Positions 1-5,175 of a DNA stretch of 6,063 nucleotides are shown one piece after another. A model generated the notes under the pieces. That model worked only from the letters and a program-made list of their open reading frames with translations. It was not told the DNA's origin and made no database searches. The translations under genes and the position numbers were made by a program. The stretch is from Bacillota bacterium (lineage in GTDB: Bacteria; Bacillota; Clostridia; Christensenellales; CAG-138): positions 1-6,063 of the forward strand of contig JAEZIE010000133.1 of NCBI GenBank assembly GCA_023416175.1, in the 5' to 3' direction. Each line of letters opens with the position of its first letter. Position 1 is the first letter of the stretch.

Positions 1-363
1 CGGGGGCTATACCTTGCCGTGCAGTGCTGCGAGCACCTAAACCGTGCCCTTGTGGTGGAGCGGGAGGCTATGGCAAAGTACGATCTCACGCATGTCTGGG
101 TGCGGCCGTGGCTGCGGGCGGGCGGCGCGTTTGCTGTGGAGGCGCTCAGCAGGTTTTCCGATCCCGTCATGGTGGAGGACATCAAAGGCCGCGCTTCCGC
201 AGGCATGGATATCGGTGGGACGTTTATCGGCATGCATTTAAAGCCGGTCGTGGTGCCCGTACATACGCAGCACCGGCGCATAGGGGAAGCAGGTCTTACA
301 ATGGCGCGCACGCGCCCCAAATACATCGGCGGGCCCCGCGCACAGTATGATGAGAACAAATAA
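1..363 (+). CDS. ywlG: UPF0340 family protein (YwlG-like), 3' part only
   Basis: The reading frame is open from the first base of the window, so the gene starts upstream and only its last 120 codons are visible. The family (UPF0340, typified by Bacillus subtilis YwlG, about 180 residues) is conserved in Firmicutes and has no firmly established function. Recognition rests on visible residues 8-20 (QCCEHLNRALVVE), on DIGGTFIGMHLKPV at visible residues 70-83, and on the C-terminal ARTRPKYIGGPRAQYD stretch, all of which I recall as typical of this family. No signal peptide or membrane segment is visible in this part, and a cytoplasmic protein is expected. The gene ends with TAA and is followed after about 65 bp by a strong terminator, so it is probably the last gene of its transcript. 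The annotation is by recalled family resemblance, and the missing N-terminus cannot be judged. Confidence 0.85.
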   Translation, partial: RGLYLAVQCCEHLNRALVVEREAMAKYDLTHVWVRPWLRAGGAFAVEALSRFSDPVMVEDIKGRASAGMDIGGTFIGMHLKPVVVPVHTQHRRIGEAGLTMARTRPKYIGGPRAQYDENK

Positions 364-427
364 GGATTCTTGGAAGCGCTGAATCCACAGAACCCATCCC
401 AGATATAAGGCTAGAGTGAGTTTGATC

Positions 428-457
428 ATCCCTTTCATTCTGAAAGGGATATTTTTT
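428..457 (+). terminator. Intrinsic terminator after the UPF0340 gene
   Basis: A perfect 10-bp inverted repeat, ATCCCTTTCA (428-437) and TGAAAGGGAT (441-450), has a 3-base loop (TTC) and is followed by a run of six T at 452-457. This is a textbook rho-independent terminator for rightward transcription. It separates the upstream transcript from the regulator-transporter operon that starts about 60 bp further on. Confidence 0.9.
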
Positions 458-481
458 ATGTAGAATTTTATTGATAAATTA

Positions 482-510
482 TTGACAATTAAGCCGGCAG
501 ACCATAGAAT
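482..510 (+). promoter_or_regulatory. Sigma-70-type promoter of the regulator-ABC operon
   Basis: A perfect -35 hexamer TTGACA (482-487) and a 5-of-6 -10 hexamer TAGAAT (505-510) are separated by the optimal 17 bp. Transcription should start near position 517, giving a leader of roughly 40 bases before the Crp/Fnr start codon. It is the only clear promoter found upstream of the four rightward genes, which fits a single operon. A second -10-like TACTAT at 513-518 has no matching -35 at a suitable distance. Confidence 0.8.
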
Positions 511-528
511 GATACTATAAACGTCTCA

Positions 529-539
529 TTTGATACAAA
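529..539 (+). promoter_or_regulatory. Candidate operator dyad TTTGATACAAA
   Basis: TTTG-ATA-CAAA is a short odd palindrome lying about 12 to 22 bases downstream of the predicted transcription start and just before the ribosome binding site of the Crp/Fnr gene. Its position would suit a repressor site, possibly autoregulation by the encoded regulator. It does not match the full FNR (TTGAT-N4-ATCAA) or Crp (TGTGA-N6-TCACA) consensus. The arms are only four bases, so chance occurrence is quite possible. Confidence 0.25.
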
Positions 540-558
540 AATCTGAGGTAGATGAAAA

Positions 559-1254
559 ATGGAAGTGAAGAAGCCGTTTTCAAAAGCAAAGCGTGCCCGG
601 GTTGCGGAGCAGCTTTCCGGCTGCTTTTTGTTCCACGGTTTCTCGCAGGAGGAGATCGATCGTCTGCTGTCCGAGCCGGAAATCGCATACCGCCGCTACG
701 CAGCGGGGGAGGTCATACTCTCCCCACAATACGAAGTTCCCGCGCTTATGCTGTTATTAAAGGGCAGCGTCGTGATTGAAAAGCGGGCGGGGGAAGGGCT
801 GCTGCGTATGAACGGCCTTTCAGCGGGCGCCTTGTTCGGCCTTGCCTCGTTGTTTTCCGGCGCTGAGGAGCGTTCGTTCCCCACCAGCATCGTAGCAAAA
901 AAGAACGCCGAAACGCTCGTCATTCCAGAAAGTGCGCTGCGCCGTATGATGCAAAAGGATTTTCGTCTGACGCAAAACTATATTGAGTATTTAACGGGCC
1001 GGGTGCACTTTTTAAACGAACGCATCGAAGGGCTGATCTGCCCTTCTGCAGAAGAGCGGGTGCTTCTGTATCTGACGCGCTATGCGGAGGATGGCAAGCT
1101 CACGCAGGGGCTTACCTCGCTCGCGCAGTGCCTGGGTATGAGTCGCGCCTCCCTGTACCGCGCGCTTTTTAAGCTGGAACAAGATGGGCACATCCATCGG
1201 GAAAAACGCTGCATTGCGTTAAAGCAGATGGTAGCGGACCAGTGTCGAAATTGA
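559..1254 (+). CDS. Crp/Fnr-family transcriptional regulator
   Basis: A 231-residue protein of normal length for the Crp/Fnr family. Residues 22-130 form the cyclic-nucleotide-binding-like beta-barrel (GEVILSPQYE near 50-59, LLKGSVVIEK near 66-75, FGLASLF at 93-99), followed by a dimerisation helix (about 134-158). A C-terminal winged helix-turn-helix covers about 165-222, with SLAQCLGMSRASLYRALFKL as the two DNA-contacting helices. The cAMP pocket is only partly kept: ERS is present at 104-106, but the usual GE of the phosphate-binding cassette is GL (94-95). Cysteines (22, 161, 191, 218, 229) do not form an N-terminal FNR-type FeS cluster pattern. The effector is therefore unknown. The start is chosen for GAGG at 545-548, ten bases before the ATG; the overlapping ATG at 552 is out of frame and too close. 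As first gene of the operon it is the likely regulator of the importer downstream. Confidence 0.88.
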   Translation: MEVKKPFSKAKRARVAEQLSGCFLFHGFSQEEIDRLLSEPEIAYRRYAAGEVILSPQYEVPALMLLLKGSVVIEKRAGEGLLRMNGLSAGALFGLASLFSGAEERSFPTSIVAKKNAETLVIPESALRRMMQKDFRLTQNYIEYLTGRVHFLNERIEGLICPSAEERVLLYLTRYAEDGKLTQGLTSLAQCLGMSRASLYRALFKLEQDGHIHREKRCIALKQMVADQCRN

Positions 1255-1270
1255 TTTTCTATCTACCAAT

Positions 1271-1276
1271 AGGAGG
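1271..1276 (+). promoter_or_regulatory. Ribosome binding site fixing the lipoprotein start
   Basis: A perfect AGGAGG lies 7 bases upstream of the ATG at 1284. The same frame is open further upstream to a GTG at 1242, which would overlap the end of the regulator gene. Only the ATG at 1284 has this site and places the signal peptide at the true N-terminus. Confidence 0.85.
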
Positions 1277-1283
1277 AAACGAT

Positions 1284-2333
1284 ATGCGGAAGAACAGATT
1301 TTTGAACGTGATTCTCGCGGCCTTTTTCGCGGCCATGCTTGCGGCCGGGTGTGTCGCCCCCCCGCCTGAAACCGCTGAGCCTGAAACGCAGGCGACGCCT
1401 GTGGCGACAATAGCGCCTGCCCCTGCCCCCGCACAGGAGAAGGCAAAGCTCAATGTCGCCGCGCTCAAAGGGCCGACAGGAATGGGTATGGTAGGGTTGA
1501 TGCAGGCTGATGAGCAGGGGCAGACGGCGGGTGACTATGCCGTTACACTTGCCGCAACGCCGGATGAAATCAGCGGTAAGCTCATAACGGGGGAAACGGA
1601 TATCGCGGCAGCCCCCATCAACCTTGCGGCAGCGCTCTACAATAAGACCGAAGGCAAGGTAAAAATCATCGCCATCAATACGCTGGGCGTGCTGTACATC
1701 TTAGAAAACGGGGACAGCGTACACAGCATTGCGGATTTGGTGAACGTAAAGCTCTACGCCACCGGCCAGGGCGCGACGCCGGAGTTTGTTTTGAACTATC
1801 TGCTGGAGAAAAACGGTATATTGGGCAAGGTGGAAACGGACTATATGGCTGAGCATGCAGAGCTTGCGGCGCTTCTTGTATCCGGTGAAACCGACGTAAA
1901 CGTGGCCATGCTGCCCGAACCCAATGTGACCGTATCCCTGATGAAGAATAAGGATCTGCGCATTGCGCTCAACTTGACTGAGGAATGGAACAAGGTTTCC
2001 GGCGGCACACCGCTTGTGCAGGGCTGCATTGTGGCGCGATCGGATGTGTTGGAACAGCGGCCTGAGGCTGTGGCGAAGTTCCTGGAGGAGTATGCGGCTT
2101 CTACAGCTTTTGCGAATGAAAAGGTGGACGAGTCGGCCGCTTTGATGGAAACGTACGGGATACTCCCTAGCGCAGCCGCGGCAAAGGCCGCCATTCCAAA
2201 TTCCAACATTGTGTGCATCACAGGGGCGGATATGAAAGAAAGCGCCCAAAACATGCTGCAGGTGCTCTTTGACGCCGATCCCAAGAGCGTGGGCGGCAAG
2301 CTGCCAGATGACGCGTTCTACTACGTGCCGTAA
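1284..2333 (+). CDS. ABC transporter substrate-binding lipoprotein (NitT/TauT-like)
   Basis: A 349-residue exported lipoprotein. The N-terminus is a lipoprotein signal peptide: basic MRKNR, a hydrophobic core, then a lipobox LAAGC with the lipidated cysteine at residue 23. A Pro/Ala/Thr-rich tether follows (about 24-52). The mature domain begins with LNVAALKGPTGMGMV (56-70), continues with DIAAAPINLAAALYNKT and LGVLYILENGDSV, then YATGQGATPEFVLNYLLEKNG, and ends with GGKLPDDAFYYVP. This is the two-lobed periplasmic-binding-protein-II type of fold typical of NitT/TauT (SsuA/THI5-like) importers. I associate the GPTG and C-terminal DDxFYY signatures with a clade widespread in gut Clostridia whose ligand is not established; that is recollection, not a search. 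It starts 29 bases after the regulator gene, and the permease and ATPase follow, so it is the extracytoplasmic receptor of this importer. Neither nitrate nor taurine specificity should be assumed. Confidence 0.88.
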   Translation: MRKNRFLNVILAAFFAAMLAAGCVAPPPETAEPETQATPVATIAPAPAPAQEKAKLNVAALKGPTGMGMVGLMQADEQGQTAGDYAVTLAATPDEISGKLITGETDIAAAPINLAAALYNKTEGKVKIIAINTLGVLYILENGDSVHSIADLVNVKLYATGQGATPEFVLNYLLEKNGILGKVETDYMAEHAELAALLVSGETDVNVAMLPEPNVTVSLMKNKDLRIALNLTEEWNKVSGGTPLVQGCIVARSDVLEQRPEAVAKFLEEYAASTAFANEKVDESAALMETYGILPSAAAAKAAIPNSNIVCITGADMKESAQNMLQVLFDADPKSVGGKLPDDAFYYVP

Positions 2334-2344
2334 GCGTAACGCTT
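2332..2344 (+). repeat. Short dyad at the lipoprotein stop codon
   Basis: AAGCG-TAA-CGCTT is a 5-bp inverted repeat that begins within the stop codon of the lipoprotein gene. It is not followed by a T-run, so it is not a terminator by itself. Together with the hairpin at 2362-2388 it forms a structured intercistronic stretch. It may be chance. Confidence 0.35.
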
Positions 2345-2361
2345 CCAGTTTCAAACGTAGA

Positions 2362-2388
2362 TTTCTTTTTGCTCTTTTGCAAAAGAAA
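2362..2388 (+). other. Intercistronic hairpin between lipoprotein and permease genes
   Basis: TTTCTTTT(T)GC pairs with GCAAAAGAAA around a TCTTTT loop, forming a stem of about 10 bp with one bulged T. No T-run follows the 3' arm, so full termination is unlikely. Such hairpins after a binding-protein gene are known in other importer operons to stabilise the upstream mRNA or lower downstream expression, giving more receptor than membrane components. That role is inferred here. The 84-base gap (2334-2417) holds this hairpin and the permease ribosome binding site, and no promoter I can support. Confidence 0.5.
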
Positions 2389-2417
2389 AGAAGATTCGTC
2401 ATCTATGAGGTGTATTC

Positions 2418-3173
2418 ATGAAGAAGCTGGTGCGCGGCGTGGGTATAGCGCTATTCTGGCTGCTTGTATGGCACGCAGCAAGCATGGCGGTAAACTCCGC
2501 TCTTTTCCTGCCCTCGCCTGTTGCGATAGTCCAAAGCCTGCTGCGGCTGATGCAGCAGGCTTCATTCTGGCAAGCTGCGCTCTATAGCATCCTGCGGGTC
2601 TCGGCCGGATACTTGCTTGCCGTAGTCGTGGGCGCTGTGCTTGGCGTACTGACGGCGGGCTCACAACTGTTTGATGTATTGCTTCGGCCCATCTGCAGCG
2701 TGATGAAGGCGACGCCTGTCGTATCGTTCGCGCTGCTAATGGTGCTGTGGCTGCCAGAGCAGATGGTCCCAGTGTTCGCAGCGTTTGTCATGGTGCTGCC
2801 GCTAACTTGGACAAACGTGCGGGAAGGCATACGCGAGACCGACCAAAACCTTTTGGAGATGGCGCGGCTGTTCCGGTTCGGAAAAATGAAAACGCTGAGG
2901 CTTGTTTATTTTCCTTCCGTGCTGCCGGGCTTGCTTGCGGCATGCGCCACCGGGCTGGGGTTCGCGTGGAAGGCGGGAGTGGCTGCTGAGGTTATCGCAC
3001 GTACGGCGGACTCCATAGGGAAACATCTGGTGGAAAGCAAAAGCTATCTCGAGATTGCGGATATGTTTGCATGGACGGCAGTGGTGGTGGCGTTATCGGT
3101 TCTGTTTGAACGGCTGCTGCTTGGTTTCTTCTATCGCCTGCAGAGGAGAAGAGGGGAGGGCAAGGGCATATGA
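2418..3173 (+). CDS. ABC transporter permease (NitT/TauT/SsuC-like)
   Basis: A 251-residue integral membrane protein of normal length for this family, with about six hydrophobic segments: around 8-26, 55-80, 98-112, 115-131, 168-194 and 214-238. The cytoplasmic loop that docks on the ATPase is visible at about 142-172 (NLLEMARLFRFGKMKTL, then YFPSVLPGL), matching the SsuC/TauC EAA-loop pattern. The conserved glycine of that loop is Arg153 by alignment with the common EAA-x3-G pattern, although a glycine occurs two residues later. The early LPSPVAIVQSLLRL (31-44) is also typical of the family. The start has GAGGTG at 2407-2412, 5 bases before ATG. The stop overlaps the start of the ATPase gene (ATGA), suggesting translational coupling. 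One permease gene implies a homodimer in the complex. The transported solute cannot be read from the sequence. Confidence 0.9.
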   Translation: MKKLVRGVGIALFWLLVWHAASMAVNSALFLPSPVAIVQSLLRLMQQASFWQAALYSILRVSAGYLLAVVVGAVLGVLTAGSQLFDVLLRPICSVMKATPVVSFALLMVLWLPEQMVPVFAAFVMVLPLTWTNVREGIRETDQNLLEMARLFRFGKMKTLRLVYFPSVLPGLLAACATGLGFAWKAGVAAEVIARTADSIGKHLVESKSYLEIADMFAWTAVVVALSVLFERLLLGFFYRLQRRRGEGKGI

Positions 3174-3757
3174 GCATCCGGCTTGTGGATGTAACGGCGG
3201 GATATGCTTCCCAAATGGTATTGAACCGGCTCTCGCTTACGCTGCCAGATCGCGGCACCATACATATTTCCGGGCCTTCCGGCTGCGGAAAAACAACGCT
3301 GCTGCGCGTGCTGGCGGGGCTGAATAAGCCTTCTTCGGGCAGGATAGAGGGGCTTTATGGCTTGCGGGTGAGCATGGTGTTCCAGGAGGACCGGTTGCTG
3401 CCCTGGTGCACGGCACTTGAAAATATCCGTTGTGTGCTCAACAAAGGGGAGGAGAGCGAAAAGCTCGCCTACGAATGGCTTTCCCGCATGGAGTTGGCGG
3501 ATGCTGCAAAAAGCTATCCAGAGGAGCTTTCCGGCGGCATGCAGAGGCGGCTTGCGCTTGCGCGGGCATTGGCATACGGCGGGGATTTGCTGCTGCTGGA
3601 TGAACCCTTCAACGGGCTCGATAAAGAATTGCGCTCACGCATTGCCGCGCATATCAAAAATACCGCGCCCCTGATCGTGCTTGTTTCGCACGAAAACGAG
3701 GACGCGGAATTGTTTGATGCGGCGTCTGTTACGCTGAGCGATATGATGCGCGTTTAA
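3170..3757 (+). CDS. ABC transporter ATP-binding protein
   Basis: A 195-residue ATPase that powers the importer, expected at the cytoplasmic face as a dimer. All catalytic motifs are intact: Walker A GPSGCGKT (35-42), Q-loop Gln72 in VFQEDRLLPW, signature LSGGMQRR (120-127), Walker B LLLLDEP (140-146) with catalytic Glu145, D-loop GLD (149-151), and switch His174 in VLVSHE. VFQEDRLLPW with TALENI following is characteristic of the NitT/TauT/SsuB group. At 195 residues it is shorter than usual (about 240-260): the regions between Walker A and the Q-loop and after the H-loop are trimmed, which leaves the core fold but little C-terminal extension. The ATG overlaps the permease stop by 4 bp. It is the last gene of the operon, ending 3 bp from the stop codon of the convergent amidohydrolase gene. 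Confidence 0.93.
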   Translation: MSIRLVDVTAGYASQMVLNRLSLTLPDRGTIHISGPSGCGKTTLLRVLAGLNKPSSGRIEGLYGLRVSMVFQEDRLLPWCTALENIRCVLNKGEESEKLAYEWLSRMELADAAKSYPEELSGGMQRRLALARALAYGGDLLLLDEPFNGLDKELRSRIAAHIKNTAPLIVLVSHENEDAELFDAASVTLSDMMRV

Positions 3758-3769
3758 CGGTCATCGCTC
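3736..3769. terminator. Inverted repeat enclosing both convergent stop codons
   Basis: GAGCGAT (3736-3742) and ATCGCTC (3763-3769) are a perfect 7-bp inverted repeat with a 20-base spacer containing the ATPase stop TAA (3755-3757) and the amidohydrolase stop (TCA on this strand, 3761-3763). A minor CGTTTAACG dyad sits inside. Only three T follow on the + strand and no T-run follows on the - strand. If this is a bidirectional terminator it is a weak or Rho-assisted one. No better terminator is visible between the two genes. Confidence 0.4.
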
Positions 3770-4912
3770 TTTGGAAATCCCAAGCATGCGGCAATAGGCT
3801 TCCAGTCCGTATAAAAGTGCTTCTTCATTAAAGTTGAAATGCGGGCTATGCAGCGGCGGGAAGCCGCTGTATTCCGCTATTCCAAGAAAGAAGAACAGCC
3901 CGGGGATCTCCTGCTGATAAAAGGAGAAATCTTCCCCGATCATCAGGTGCTGCATGGGCTGCACATCGGATTTCATAAGGAGCTGGAACTCTTCCGTCAT
4001 ATCGACGGGATTTTCCACGCTGTAATAGAGCTGCACCTCTTTAAATTCCGTGGTGATGCCGGTGGCGACCTCAAAGCCGGCGAGTATTTTTCCGATACGC
4101 TCCATCACCTGCTCGCGCATTTCGTTCGAGAATGTACGCAAAGTACCGGACATTACGACTTTGTCGCAGATGATGTTCCGGGCTTCGCCACCGTGTATCT
4201 TACCTATGGTGAGCACAATGGGCTCATCGGGGCTCGTGGAACGGGATACGACGGTTTGCAGCATGGTGATAAGTTCGGCTGCGGCTACCACGGCGTCTAT
4301 TCCCTTATCCGGGCTTGCGCCATGCGCGCTTTTGCCATGTACGGTCAAATCAAACCCGCAGGATTGCGCCATAAACGTACCGCGCCGGACCCCAAGCTGG
4401 CCGGTGCGCAGCTCCGGAAACACGTGCAGCGCATAGATGCGGTCCACACGCGGCTCATGCAGCGCGCCGTCCTCAATCATCTTACGCGCGCCGCCGCCGC
4501 CTTCCTCGCCGGGTTGGAATAGAAGCACCACGTTAACATGAAGACGATCCCTGTGTTCCTTCACAAGCTTTGCAAGCAGCAGCGCTACGGTTACATGCCC
4601 GTCATGGCCGCAGGCGTGCATTTTGCCCGGGGTACCGGAGGCGTAGGGCAAATTTGTCCATTCCTCAATGGGCAGCCCGTCCATATCCGCGCGGAACGCA
4701 ATGGTCTCAGTGGCGTTTTTTGCATAAAACACCGCCTTTACGCCGGTGCCCGCAAGTTTTTTAAGTACATCAGGCTGAAGTGCTTCCAGGTAGGCAAGCA
4801 CATACGCCTGTGTCTGATATTCTTCAAATGCGGTTTCGGGTATGCGGTGCAGGTCACGCCGAACCTGCGTGCACTCCTCCCGCATGGACAAAACCACTTT
4901 GCTTAGTTGCAT
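3761..4912 (-). CDS. M20 family amidohydrolase (M20D; N-acyl-amino-acid/IAA-amino-acid hydrolase type)
   Basis: A 383-residue cytoplasmic metal-dependent amidohydrolase of usual family length. Visible motifs in order are RRDLHRIPE (18-26), RADMDGLPIEE (74-84), the metal-binding HACGHDGH (99-106) with Cys101 and His103, LFQPGEEGGGGA (131-142) with catalytic-type Glu136/Glu137, ALHVFP with His163, the dimerisation-domain segment VHGKSAHGASPDKGIDAV (191-208), GEDFSFY (326-332) and LHSPHFNFNEEAL with His355. All metal ligands appear intact. Family members hydrolyse N-acetyl or N-acyl amino acids, hippurate, indoleacetyl-amino acids or N-acetyl-diaminopimelate; the sequence alone does not decide which. 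The ATG at 4912 is chosen because family homology starts there and a purine-rich GGGGAAAG precedes it. The frame is open upstream to 5104, but that stretch has no family features and runs through the promoter. It is a monocistronic leftward unit. Confidence 0.92.
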   Translation of the reverse strand: MQLSKVVLSMREECTQVRRDLHRIPETAFEEYQTQAYVLAYLEALQPDVLKKLAGTGVKAVFYAKNATETIAFRADMDGLPIEEWTNLPYASGTPGKMHACGHDGHVTVALLLAKLVKEHRDRLHVNVVLLFQPGEEGGGGARKMIEDGALHEPRVDRIYALHVFPELRTGQLGVRRGTFMAQSCGFDLTVHGKSAHGASPDKGIDAVVAAAELITMLQTVVSRSTSPDEPIVLTIGKIHGGEARNIICDKVVMSGTLRTFSNEMREQVMERIGKILAGFEVATGITTEFKEVQLYYSVENPVDMTEEFQLLMKSDVQPMQHLMIGEDFSFYQQEIPGLFFFLGIAEYSGFPPLHSPHFNFNEEALLYGLEAYCRMLGISKER

Positions 4913-4969
4913 GATCTTTCCCCAAACGCTCTTTTCCTCAAAAAGCGACACTTTTTTCGCACTAATTAT

Positions 4970-4999
4970 AGTATAGCGGCATCCGGCGAACAGCGTCAA
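4970..4999 (-). promoter_or_regulatory. Leftward promoter of the amidohydrolase gene
   Basis: Read on the minus strand, a -35 TTGACG (4994-4999) and a -10 TATACT (4970-4975) are separated by 18 bp. Transcription would start near 4963, leaving a leader of about 50 bases before the ATG at 4912. This supports the shorter start, since the longer open frame would begin upstream of the promoter. The nearby TATAAT two to five bases further along is an alternative -10 with poorer spacing. Confidence 0.7.
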
Positions 5000-5058
5000 T
5001 GCTACACTACAATTTATGCCGTAACCGCATACTTGGGTTACTCCGTGATGGCACCTAA

Positions 5059-5084
5059 TGCAGGAATTAAGCGGGTCACCTGCA
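5059..5084. repeat. Inverted repeat in the divergent intergenic region
   Basis: TGCAGG (5059-5064) and CCTGCA (5079-5084) are perfect 6-bp arms with a 14-base spacer, lying between the two divergent promoters. This could be a binding site for a dimeric regulator or chance. The rest of 5000-5099 shows nothing I can support. Confidence 0.25.
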
Positions 5085-5099
5085 AAAGATTGGCTATTC

Positions 5100-5123
5100 C
5101 CCATACAGCAATCCTTGCATGGG
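5100..5123 (+). repeat. Dyad overlapping the putative -35 of the editing-domain gene
   Basis: CCCAT (5100-5104) pairs with ATGGG (5119-5123), and inside them GCAA (5108-5111) pairs with TTGC (5115-5118) around a TCC loop, leaving only a 3-base bulge (ACA). The dyad covers the putative -35 hexamer, so it is a candidate operator at DNA level. It lies upstream of the expected transcript start, so it would not be an RNA structure of that transcript. Confidence 0.3.
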
Positions 5124-5143
5124 AAACAGCCTTGGGGTATTAT
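5115..5143 (+). promoter_or_regulatory. Possible promoter of the prolyl-tRNA editing-domain gene
   Basis: A 5-of-6 -10 hexamer TATTAT (5138-5143) lies 17 bp after a weak -35 TTGCAT (5115-5120, only TTG conserved). Transcription would start near 5150, about 26 bases before the ATG at 5176. The poor -35 suggests a weak or activated promoter. Confidence 0.45.
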
Positions 5144-5175
5144 GGTAGAAACTTAAAGACGATGAGGTTGCTCCT

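Noticed and set aside
471..488. FNR-box-like TTGATAAATTATTGACAA
   Set aside because: Only the left half-site matches TTGAT; the right half is not ATCAA, and the similarity partly comes from the -35 hexamer.
1242..1283. Upstream GTG start for the lipoprotein
   Set aside because: It would put 14 extra residues before the signal peptide and has no ribosome binding site, whereas the ATG at 1284 has a perfect AGGAGG.
1701..2402. 233-codon open frame on the minus strand
   Set aside because: It lies opposite the well-supported substrate-binding lipoprotein gene, has no recognisable domain and is a shadow of that gene's codon structure.
3839..4522. 227-codon open frame on the plus strand
   Set aside because: It is antisense to the M20 amidohydrolase, which has complete family motifs. 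The translation has no family features.
4940..4956. AAAAAG/CTTTTT hairpin in the amidohydrolase leader, considered as an attenuator
   Set aside because: The stem is almost all A-T and only 6 bp, and the competing GCGA/TCGC stem is 4 bp. Both are too weak to support regulated termination.
4913..5104. N-terminal extension of the amidohydrolase with a CxxCHH-like cluster
   Set aside because: The in-frame extension runs through the predicted promoter, has no homology to M20 proteins, and its cysteine/histidine cluster looks accidental. The ATG at 4912 fits the family length.
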